Below the pieces are notes generated by a model. It did no database searches, was not told the origin of the DNA, and saw nothing but the letters and a program-made list of their open reading frames with translations. A DNA stretch of 5,261 nt from Bacillota bacterium. GTDB taxonomy: Bacteria; Bacillota; Clostridia; Lachnospirales; Lachnospiraceae. Location: contig JAEYWQ010000314.1 of NCBI GenBank assembly GCA_023428885.1, forward strand, positions 1-5,261, given 5' to 3'. The position numbers were made by a program, and so were the translations under genes. How positions within the stretch are numbered: the first letter of the stretch is position 1; the number at the start of each line of letters is the position of its first letter. Positions 1 through 5,261 of the stretch are shown here, piece after piece.

Positions 1-884
1 GAGCTTCTTGTTTCGTTTGCAACACCTGTAATATGATAGTGTTCACGACCTAACATTTTTCCATCACGAATAAAGAATACCTGAGCAACCGCTTCATCTC
101 CAGTACTAGCAAACGCAATAATATCACGATCCACGCTATCAGTATCCGAAGCCTTCTGAACCTGTGACAGCTTCTCTACACTTTGTAATAAATCTCGATA
201 TTCTGCTGCCTCTTCAAACTCTAAATTTTCCGATGCTTTTAGCATCTTAGCCTGTAGATCCTTGGTAATTAGAGCATAATTACCGTTTAAAAACTCGATT
301 ACCTGATCGATTGATTTACGATAGTCCTCTTCACTAATATATCCTTGGCAAGGTGCCTTACACTGTTTGATATGATAATAAAGACATGGACGTTCTGCAC
401 CGATGTCCTTAGGAAGGTTACGATTACAGGTACGGATGCAATAGATCTTTCGTAACAAATCAAGGATATCTTTCACAGCTCCTGCACTGGTATAAGGTCC
501 AAAGTACTTGGCTTTGTCTTTCTTTTGAAGCCTGGCCATCATAACTCTAGGGTATGCTTCTTGAACTGTAACCTTGATATAAGGATATCCCTTATCGTCC
601 TTAAGCATGGTGTTGTACTTCGGACGATGTTCCTTGATTAAGTTACATTCTAAGACTAATGCTTCCATCTCAGAATCTACAATAATATATTCAAAGTGAT
701 CAATATGACTCACCATCTGTTGAATCTTCGTCGTTAAATTACGGCTGCTTTGAAAGTATTGACGGACACGATTTTTAAGACTAATAGCCTTTCCAACATA
801 GATAATCGCATCCTTGCTATCGTGCATAATATAAACCCCTGGTTTTGCGGGTAACTTCTTTAGCTCTTCTTCTAAGTCAAACAC
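1..884 (-). CDS. uvrC: UvrABC excinuclease subunit C, N-terminal half (cut by window edge)
   Basis: UvrC is the nuclease of bacterial nucleotide excision repair: recruited by UvrB to damaged DNA, it cuts on both sides of the lesion. The visible 294 codons (family length about 600) carry the N-terminal GIY-YIG nuclease domain that makes the 3' cut: GVY at 16-18, IYVGKA at 28-33 with Tyr29 and Lys32, Arg39, and Glu74 in an EALVLE stretch. A cysteine set follows (Cys153, Cys167, Cys175, Cys179; the last three spaced C-x7-C-x3-C), matching the known UvrC iron-sulfur ligands. A UVR (UvrB-binding) helix lies at about 203-238 ([13 protein letters not shown]). The RNase H-like nuclease and HhH domains must lie beyond position 1. 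I chose the GTG start at 884-882 because AAAGGAGG (899-892) sits 7 nt upstream and [18 protein letters not shown] is a typical UvrC N-terminus; two in-frame GTG codons further up lie before that site. It follows ftsH after 117 bp. Identification is very secure. Confidence 0.97.
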   Translation of the reverse strand, partial: MFDLEEELKKLPAKPGVYIMHDSKDAIIYVGKAISLKNRVRQYFQSSRNLTTKIQQMVSHIDHFEYIIVDSEMEALVLECNLIKEHRPKYNTMLKDDKGYPYIKVTVQEAYPRVMMARLQKKDKAKYFGPYTSAGAVKDILDLLRKIYCIRTCNRNLPKDIGAERPCLYYHIKQCKAPCQGYISEEDYRKSIDQVIEFLNGNYALITKDLQAKMLKASENLEFEEAAEYRDLLQSVEKLSQVQKASDTDSVDRDIIAFASTGDEAVAQVFFIRDGKMLGREHYHITGVANETRS

Positions 885-891
885 CAGTTCT

Positions 892-899
892 CCTCCTTT
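892..899 (-). promoter_or_regulatory. uvrC ribosome binding site
   Basis: The minus strand reads AAAGGAGG here, 7 nt before the GTG at 884. This site decides the uvrC start. It is unusual in being complementary over 7 bp to CTCCTTT at 913-907 just upstream, which is also part of the 3' arm of the preceding hairpin, so it could be masked in one fold of the leader. Confidence 0.85.
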
Positions 900-925
900 C
901 ACCACAAAAGGAGTTGCCTGCACAT
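899..925 (-). other. possible 8-codon leader minigene upstream of uvrC
   Basis: Inside the hairpin loop the minus strand has AAGGAG (936-931), then 5 nt, then ATG (925-923), opening a frame that would encode MCRQLLLW and stop at TGA (901-899). The last base of the stop is the first base of the uvrC ribosome binding site AAAGGAGG. Translation would run through the 3' arm of the hairpin and deliver a ribosome next to the uvrC start. This is a positional argument only; so short a frame can arise by chance. Confidence 0.22.
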
Positions 926-946
926 CTGCGCTCCTTAAGCAACTCC
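906..946 (-). terminator. hairpin between ftsH and uvrC (weak terminator or attenuator)
   Basis: On the minus strand GGAGTTGC (946-939) pairs perfectly with GCAACTCC (917-910), followed by TTTT (909-906). The 21-nt loop can form an inner GCGC/GTGC stem with one G-U pair. The stem is good but the T run is short (TTTTG), so termination is probably partial and some ftsH transcripts may continue into uvrC. The 3' arm also overlaps the sequence that could mask the uvrC ribosome binding site. Structure was read by eye. Confidence 0.6.
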
Positions 947-977
947 CTCTATTGTTATCTCTATCTTTATCTAATTT

Positions 978-1016
978 ATTCTATTACTTTATTCTATTAC
1001 TTTATTCTGTTACTTT
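978..1016. repeat. three tandem copies of a 13-bp unit across the ftsH stop codon
   Basis: The unit ATTCTATTACTTT occurs at 978-990 and 991-1003, and with one change (ATTCTGTTACTTT) at 1004-1016. The rightmost copy encodes the last FtsH residues (VTE) on the minus strand, and the stop codon straddles the copy boundary. Less regular T/A/C-rich sequence continues down to about 950. It looks like slippage-derived expansion; no function can be assigned. Confidence 0.9.
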
Positions 1017-2933
1017 ATCTTCTTCCAACACCGGAGTATTTGCTTGTTCATTCTCTTCAGAAGTCTCTGATTCCTGAACGTTCTTTAATAGATCCATAAA
1101 CTCTTTCCCTGTAATTGTTTCTTTCTCTGTAAGGAAAGCAGCAATTCGATCAAGTGCTGGACGATTACCCTCAAGTAATTGTTTTGCCCGATCATAACAG
1201 CTCTTTAAAATACTCATTACTTCATCATCAACCTGAGCTACTGTTGCGTCTCCACAGTTTAATACAGGTCTACCATCTAAGTATCGGTTTTCAACAGATT
1301 CTAAGCCTATCAAACCAAAGCGATCAGACATACCATACTGTGTTACCATAGCCCTGGCTAGCTGAGTGGCTTTCTCAATATCATTCGATGCTCCTGTTGT
1401 AATAGAGTTGAACACAAGTTCCTCTGCAGCACGGCCACCATATAAGGTTACAATACGGGCAATCAATTCATCCTTGCTCATTAAGTATTTCTCTTCTTCT
1501 GGTACCTGCATTACATATCCTAAAGATCCCATAGTTCTTGGGACGATTGTAATCTTTTGAACTGGCTCAGCCTTCTTCTCGAGAGCGGTAACAAGCGCGT
1601 GCCCTACCTCATGATATGCAACTATCTTCTTTTCTTCTGATCCAAGGATACGATCTTTCTTCTCTTTACCTGCTATTACTACTTCTACTGATTCAAACAA
1701 ATCATCCTGTGTTACAACGGTTCGACCCTCTTTAACTGCTAAGATCGCAGCTTCATTGATCATATTCGCCAGATCAGATCCTACTGCACCACTGGTTGCC
1801 ATGGCAATGGCTTCTAAATCAACCGAATCATGCATTAATACATTCTTAGCATGAACTCGAAGAATATCCACTCTTCCTTTTAAATCTGGTTTATCTACAA
1901 TGATACGTCGGTCAAAACGGCCTGGACGAAGAAGGGCTTTATCCAGAACTTCTGGACGATTGGTTGCCGCCAAGATAACAATACCTTTGGAGGTATCAAA
2001 CCCATCCATCTCAGACAACAACTGATTCAAAGTTTGCTCTCTCTCGTCATTTCCACCACTGCCAAAATGACTATCTCTGCTCTTACCGATCGCATCGATT
2101 TCATCGATAAACACAATACATGGAGCCTGATTCTGCGCCTGCTTGAATAAGTCACGCACACGAGAAGCACCAACACCAACAAACATTTCTACGAAATCAG
2201 AACCTGACAGAGAAAAGAATGGAACCTTCGCTTCCCCTGCAACAGCCTTTGCAAGTAATGTTTTACCTGTACCAGGAGGTCCTACCAGAAGCGCACCCTT
2301 TGGTAATTTCGCTCCAATTCTGGTATACTTTCCAGGATTGTGAAGGAAGTCTACTAATTCTTTTAAGGATTCCTTAGCTTCTTCCTGGCCTGCTACATCT
2401 CGAAAGGTTACTCCAGTCTCTTTTTCAACATAAACCTTGGCATTGCTCTTACCAACACCCATCATTCCACCACTGTTTTTTGATATCATACGGAATAAAA
2501 ACCACATAACACCATAAACTAACACAAAAGGTAGAACATACGCTAAAATCGTATCGAATATTGTTGAACTCTTGTCTTCAACTATGGCTTCAACTATAAC
2601 ACCTTTATCTTTTAATGACTGGCTGATATCAATATCATGTAAAATACCTGTGTAATATATCTTTTCACTACTAGGATTCAATTCATAAGCCTTCGTATAA
2701 ATCAAAATTCTAGAATTTACATAATCGAATCTAGCTTTACTTACCAAGTCATCTTGGTACATCTTCTCAAATTCATTAAATGAGATATACTTCGTTTTAC
2801 TTGCTTCGAGTTGTTTCGACATATAAGAAAAGAGTAAAACCATAACTAATGCAGCAATTAGGCTAAATATCCAGCCTTTCTTACCAGGTCCTGACTTTTT
2901 CTTGTCATTATTATTATCATTTCTATTATCCAT
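1002..2933 (-). CDS. ftsH: ATP-dependent zinc metalloprotease FtsH
   Basis: FtsH is a hexameric AAA+ protease anchored in the cytoplasmic membrane; it extracts, unfolds and degrades misfolded membrane proteins and selected regulators. The 643-residue product is of normal length. A short Asn/Lys-rich cytoplasmic N-terminus precedes a membrane helix at about 21-38, an extracytoplasmic segment of about 85 residues, and a second helix at about 126-148. The AAA+ domain has Walker A GPPGTGKT (218-225), the pore motif FVG (251-253), Walker B IVFIDEID (273-280) and the second region of homology with Arg336 and Arg339. The protease domain has HEVGH (441-445) and the likely third zinc ligand Asp518. 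The [11 protein letters not shown] stretch (380-390) differs from the common TPGFSGADL form. After about residue 618 the tail is acidic and probably disordered. The ATG start has AGGGAGGA (2945-2938) 4-5 nt upstream. It lies upstream of uvrC in the same orientation and is divergent from pyrG. Every catalytic residue is present. Confidence 0.98.
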   Translation of the reverse strand: MDNRNDNNNDKKKSGPGKKGWIFSLIAALVMVLLFSYMSKQLEASKTKYISFNEFEKMYQDDLVSKARFDYVNSRILIYTKAYELNPSSEKIYYTGILHDIDISQSLKDKGVIVEAIVEDKSSTIFDTILAYVLPFVLVYGVMWFLFRMISKNSGGMMGVGKSNAKVYVEKETGVTFRDVAGQEEAKESLKELVDFLHNPGKYTRIGAKLPKGALLVGPPGTGKTLLAKAVAGEAKVPFFSLSGSDFVEMFVGVGASRVRDLFKQAQNQAPCIVFIDEIDAIGKSRDSHFGSGGNDEREQTLNQLLSEMDGFDTSKGIVILAATNRPEVLDKALLRPGRFDRRIIVDKPDLKGRVDILRVHAKNVLMHDSVDLEAIAMATSGAVGSDLANMINEAAILAVKEGRTVVTQDDLFESVEVVIAGKEKKDRILGSEEKKIVAYHEVGHALVTALEKKAEPVQKITIVPRTMGSLGYVMQVPEEEKYLMSKDELIARIVTLYGGRAAEELVFNSITTGASNDIEKATQLARAMVTQYGMSDRFGLIGLESVENRYLDGRPVLNCGDATVAQVDDEVMSILKSCYDRAKQLLEGNRPALDRIAAFLTEKETITGKEFMDLLKNVQESETSEENEQANTPVLEEDKVTE

Positions 2934-3070
2934 AGGATCCTCCCTAGTTTAATCTACCATTGGTAAGCTATAAAATAACGCTATCATAGTCAATTAAATT
3001 ATAACCTTCCAGAAGCCCCAAGTGAGCATGAAGAATGCCAATTATTTGAAGCTACTGAATAGTTACACTA

Positions 3071-3099
3071 ATTATAATAATACTTAAATTATAAATCAA
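3071..3099 (-). promoter_or_regulatory. probable sigma-A promoter for ftsH
   Basis: The minus strand has TTGATT (3099-3094), a 17-bp spacer and a perfect TATAAT (3076-3071). Transcription would start near 3064 and give an ftsH leader of about 130 nt. Spacing and -10 are ideal and the -35 matches four of six consensus bases. Weaker alternatives nearer the gene are TATAAT at 3003-2998, with no good -35, and TTGACT at 2993-2988, with no good -10. I saw no CIRCE or CtsR-type heat-shock operator. Confidence 0.65.
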
Positions 3100-3102
3100 G
3101 CA

Positions 3103-3140
3103 ATTACTTCTGAATTTTTTGTGTATTATTACTTCTGAAT
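3103..3140. repeat. pair of 13-bp direct repeats in the ftsH-pyrG divergent region
   Basis: ATTACTTCTGAAT occurs exactly at 3103-3115 and 3128-3140, 25 bp apart start to start. Each copy contains the small palindrome TTC-T-GAA. The first copy lies 3 bp upstream of the ftsH -35 box and both lie upstream of the pyrG promoter, a reasonable place for a regulator to bind. No known operator family is recognised. Confidence 0.6.
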
Positions 3141-3154
3141 CTAAATTTTTAATT

Positions 3155-3172
3155 AAATAGCAAGTACTATTT
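3155..3172. repeat. small inverted repeat upstream of the pyrG promoter
   Basis: AAATAG (3155-3160) and CTATTT (3167-3172) are perfect inverted copies separated by 6 bp, about 22 bp before the proposed pyrG -35 region. It is short and A+T-rich, so it may be chance; it could be a protein site. It does not look like a terminator because the strands carry no suitable T run. Confidence 0.3.
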
Positions 3173-3193
3173 CGACATAATTTCATTTTGTAC

Positions 3194-3227
3194 TGGATTT
3201 TTTCTTTTTTTAGTAGTATAATATAAT
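3194..3227 (+). promoter_or_regulatory. probable pyrG promoter with two overlapping TATAAT boxes
   Basis: Two perfect TATAAT hexamers overlap at 3217-3222 and 3222-3227. The best-spaced -35 for the first is the poor TGGATT at 3194-3199 (17-bp spacer). TTGTAC at 3188-3193 is a better hexamer but too far away. From the first box the start would be near G3230, directly before seven T residues; from the second it would fall in the T run or at A3238. The whole area is A+T-rich, so the exact start is uncertain. Confidence 0.5.
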
Positions 3228-3243
3228 TTGTTTTTTTAATACA

Positions 3244-3335
3244 CTAGCAAAGGCGTTAGCGTTTAAAATCTGGTAGAGACCCTACTAAAACTGCCCCCAA
3301 AAATAGGCAGTTAAGTGATTTTAAATGCTTTTTTT
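3244..3335 (+). terminator. structured pyrG leader ending in a terminator-like stem (probable attenuator)
   Basis: A 12-bp stem with one G-U pair joins GCGTTTAAAATC (3259-3270) to GATTTTAAATGC (3317-3328) and is followed by TTTTTTT (3329-3335). Inside it are two hairpins: TGGTAG/CTACTA (3271-3276 with 3282-3287, 5-nt loop AGACC) and AACTGCC/GGCAGTT (3289-3295 with 3306-3312, 10-nt loop CCCAAAAATA). Together they make a three-way junction. A further small stem, CTAGC/GTTAG (3244-3248 with 3255-3259), lies just upstream and shares one base with the closing stem. A stem plus T run 26 nt before the pyrG start strongly suggests premature termination as a control on CTP synthase. It does not match a riboswitch class I recognise, including the purine type. 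Confidence 0.6.
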
Positions 3336-3361
3336 GTTTTTATTTTAGGAGGATAATATCA

Positions 3362-4972
3362 ATGGGCGTAAAATATGTGTTTGTAACTGGAGGTGTTGTA
3401 TCGGGCCTCGGTAAGGGAATCACCGCAGCTTCTCTTGGACGATTATTAAAAGCGAGAGGTTATCATGTAACCATGCAAAAATTTGATCCATATATCAACA
3501 TCGATCCAGGAACAATGAACCCAATCCAACATGGAGAGGTATTTGTAACTGACGATGGAGCTGAAACCGATCTTGACTTGGGACACTATGAACGATTTAT
3601 TGATGAAAGTCTAACAAAACAATCCAATGTTACCACAGGAAAGATTTACTGGACCGTACTATCAAAAGAACGTCGTGGAGATTTCGGAGGAGGAACCGTT
3701 CAGGTAATTCCTCATATCACCAATGAAATCAAGTCACGTTTTTACCGTAATGATGGCTGTTCTGATACTCATATTGCAATCATTGAGGTGGGTGGTACCG
3801 TAGGTGATATCGAAAGCCAGCCATTCTTAGAGTCAATTCGTCAATTCCAGCATGATGTGGGAAGAGAGAATGCAATGTTAATTCATGTAACCCTAATTCC
3901 ATATCTAAAAGCTTCTGGAGAGATGAAGACAAAGCCTACCCAGGCAAGCGTAAAGGATCTTCAGGGAATGGGTATTCAACCAGATATTATTATGTGCCGT
4001 ACAGAGCATCCATTAGAAGCAGGTATTCGCGAAAAGATTGCTCTATTTTGTAATGTACCCCCTCATCATGTACTACAAAATCTTGACGCTGAAACCTCAC
4101 TCTATGAAGTACCACTGATGATGGAAAATGAACACCTTGCAGATGTTGCCTGTGAATGTTTAAAATTAGATTGTCCAGCTCCTGATTTAAAGGATTGGGA
4201 GGAAATGGTTAAGTCTCTTAAAAATCCAACACGTGACGTAACGGTTGCATTAGTTGGTAAATACACTCAGCTTCATGACGCTTACATAAGCGTGGTGGAA
4301 TCTCTAAAACATGGAGCAGTTGCACATAATGCTTCCATTAAAATCAAGTGGGTTCCATCCGAATCAGTGACACTAGAAACTGTAGATGAATTATTAGGTG
4401 ATGTAAGTGGTATCCTGGTTCCTGGCGGTTTTGGAGATCGTGGTATTGAAGGTAAAATTCTTGCTATTCGCTACGCCCGTGAACACAAGATTCCATTCTT
4501 AGGTTTATGTTTGGGTATGCAGCTAGCAATCGTAGAATATGCTAGAAACGTTCTAGGATTTTCGGATGCACATAGTGTTGAATTATCTCCTGAGACGACT
4601 CATCCTGTAATTCACCTTATGCCAGAACAGGATGGTATCGAAGATATTGGTGGTACCCTACGGTTAGGTTCTTACCCATGTATCCTAGATAAAACTAGTA
4701 AAGCCTATAGTTTATATAAAGAAGAAGTGATTCACGAACGTCATCGTCATCGTTATGAAGTAAACAATTATTATCGTGAAGACTTTATTCGAAGTGGTGT
4801 TAAACTTTCAGGTTTAAGCCCAGATGGTAGAATTGTAGAGATGATGGAACTTCCAAATCATCCATGGTTTATTGCTACCCAGGCCCATCCAGAATTTAAA
4901 TCCCGTCCAAACCGTCCTCACCCACTATTCTTAGGCTTTGTTGGAGCCGCATTAGAACAGTTGGGAAAATAA
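3362..4972 (+). CDS. pyrG: CTP synthase (glutamine-hydrolysing)
   Basis: PyrG makes CTP from UTP, ATP and glutamine, the last step of de novo pyrimidine nucleotide synthesis, in the cytosol. The 536-residue product is full length. The N-terminal amidoligase domain (about 1-268) has the P-loop [10 protein letters not shown] (10-19) with Lys18 and the conserved Asp72 and Glu142 ([11 protein letters not shown], 141-151). The C-terminal class I glutamine amidotransferase domain (about 290-536) has PGGFGDRG (354-361), nucleophile Cys383 in GLCLGMQ, and His509 and Glu511 in HPEF, completing the triad; RHRHRYEVN (460-468) is also typical. Codons before 3362 hold no better start, and AGGAGG (3347-3352) stands 9 nt upstream. 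It is divergent from ftsH and flanked by a leader attenuator candidate and a strong terminator, so it is probably a single-gene transcript. CTP-sensitive attenuation is known for pyrG of Bacillus; whether it applies here is open. Confidence 0.98.
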   Translation: MGVKYVFVTGGVVSGLGKGITAASLGRLLKARGYHVTMQKFDPYINIDPGTMNPIQHGEVFVTDDGAETDLDLGHYERFIDESLTKQSNVTTGKIYWTVLSKERRGDFGGGTVQVIPHITNEIKSRFYRNDGCSDTHIAIIEVGGTVGDIESQPFLESIRQFQHDVGRENAMLIHVTLIPYLKASGEMKTKPTQASVKDLQGMGIQPDIIMCRTEHPLEAGIREKIALFCNVPPHHVLQNLDAETSLYEVPLMMENEHLADVACECLKLDCPAPDLKDWEEMVKSLKNPTRDVTVALVGKYTQLHDAYISVVESLKHGAVAHNASIKIKWVPSESVTLETVDELLGDVSGILVPGGFGDRGIEGKILAIRYAREHKIPFLGLCLGMQLAIVEYARNVLGFSDAHSVELSPETTHPVIHLMPEQDGIEDIGGTLRLGSYPCILDKTSKAYSLYKEEVIHERHRHRYEVNNYYREDFIRSGVKLSGLSPDGRIVEMMELPNHPWFIATQAHPEFKSRPNRPHPLFLGFVGAALEQLGK

Positions 4973-5009
4973 AAGAAAGCTCTATTAGATAATAATATTT
5001 TAGAATAAA

Positions 5010-5060
5010 AAGGCTATCGCACTAACGATTGGAATATCGTTAAGCGATAGTCTTCTTTTT
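5010..5060 (+). terminator. pyrG terminator, probably bidirectional
   Basis: AAGGCTATCGC (5010-5020) pairs with GCGATAGTCTT (5044-5054) over 11 bp with one G-U pair. After a small internal loop, AACGAT (5024-5029) pairs with ATCGTT (5036-5041), leaving a 6-nt loop. On the plus strand CTTTTT follows (5055-5060). On the minus strand the same hairpin is followed by a T run covering 5011-5006, so it could also stop transcription arriving from the right. It begins 37 bp after the pyrG stop codon. Confidence 0.9.
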
Positions 5061-5261
5061 GACATGAAGTGCCTGAGACCTGTTCTCCTTGCCTGCCAGA
5101 GGGACAGTTTAAGAGAACAGAAATATTATAGCAACAACCCTGTCCTCTTAACTTTTCCTCATGTATGTACACATAAAACGAAAAATAACTTTCATTTATC
5201 AAACCCAAGACAGTGTAGTCAGTGTAGGACTTGATATCATTTGTATCCATTCCTTTGATAC
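5061..5261. other. 201 bp after pyrG with no supportable gene
   Basis: I see no ribosome binding site with a convincing frame on either strand. The sequence has internal complementarity: CTGTTCTC (5080-5087) with GAGAACAG (5113-5120), and TTAAGAG (5109-5115) with CTCTTAA (5145-5151), which exclude one another. Two minus-strand frames enter open from the window end; one stops at TGA 5201-5199, the other only inside the terminator stem at 5016-5014. The tail of a convergent gene beyond 5261 is possible but not recognisable. Confidence 0.4.

Noticed and set aside
845..1099. Plus-strand frame of 84 codons rich in Leu and Tyr
   Set aside because: It is antisense to the uvrC start, the hairpin, the tandem repeat and the ftsH end; its Leu/Tyr-rich stretch is a translation of the T/A/C-rich repeat tract.
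1154..2343. Three plus-strand frames of about 65 codons inside ftsH
   Set aside because: They are reverse-strand shadows of the conserved ftsH coding sequence, with no ribosome binding sites or recognisable products.
3028..3087. 19-codon plus-strand frame (MKNANYLKLLNSYTNYNNT) in the ftsH-pyrG gap
   Set aside because: Only a weak AGTGAG precedes it, it lies antisense to the likely ftsH leader, and it ends well upstream of the pyrG promoter, so it cannot act as a pyrG leader peptide.
2934..3100. CIRCE (HrcA) or CtsR heat-shock operator upstream of ftsH
   Set aside because: I looked for TTAGCACTC/GAGTGCTAA and for tandem GGTCAAA heptads and found neither.
3230..3361. Purine-type or other named riboswitch in the pyrG leader
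   Set aside because: The three-way junction resembles a purine riboswitch in outline only. The conserved junction bases and paired loops of that class are not present, and no other named class matched, so no name is given.
5064..5234. Plus-strand frame of 56 codons starting 4 bp after the pyrG terminator T run
   Set aside because: No ribosome binding site or promoter, no familiar protein features, and it lies opposite another chance frame.
5014..5250. Minus-strand frame of 78 codons after pyrG
   Set aside because: Its last codons run through the pyrG terminator stem, the AAAGGA before its ATG directly abuts the start codon, and the protein has no recognisable domain and odd composition.

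Overview
The window is low in G+C. It has strong AGGAGG-type ribosome binding sites, and its three proteins look clostridial. I infer a Firmicute of class Clostridia, most likely Lachnospiraceae (similar in flavour to Lachnoclostridium phytofermentans). Genus and species are not proven. It reads as an ordinary chromosomal housekeeping region: I see no mobile element, CRISPR array, tRNA or rRNA.

Layout from left to right. Positions 1-884 (minus strand) hold the N-terminal half of uvrC, cut by the window edge. Positions 885-1001 are a short gap with a hairpin, a possible 8-codon minigene and a 13-bp tandem repeat that runs into the end of the next gene. Positions 1002-2933 (minus) hold a complete ftsH, which lies upstream of uvrC in the same orientation. 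Positions 2934-3361 are a 428-bp A+T-rich divergent intergenic region. It contains a good sigma-A promoter for ftsH, a pair of 13-bp direct repeats, a small inverted repeat, a probable pyrG promoter, and a structured pyrG leader that folds as a three-way junction closed by a terminator-like stem and seven T residues. Positions 3362-4972 (plus) hold a complete pyrG. A strong, apparently bidirectional terminator follows at 5010-5060. The last 200 bases (5061-5261) contain no gene I can support.

The three products act in separate core processes: nucleotide excision repair (UvrC), membrane protein quality control (FtsH) and CTP synthesis (PyrG). ftsH and uvrC could share a transcript, with the hairpin between them as a partial terminator or attenuator. 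pyrG is transcribed divergently and probably alone.

The points most worth a second look are non-coding. The first is the pyrG leader, which looks like an attenuator but lacks the GGGC-type start expected for the known Bacillus CTP-slippage mechanism. The second is the uvrC leader, where one CTCC-containing segment can pair with three different partners. All RNA structures were read by eye, without energy calculation or alignment.
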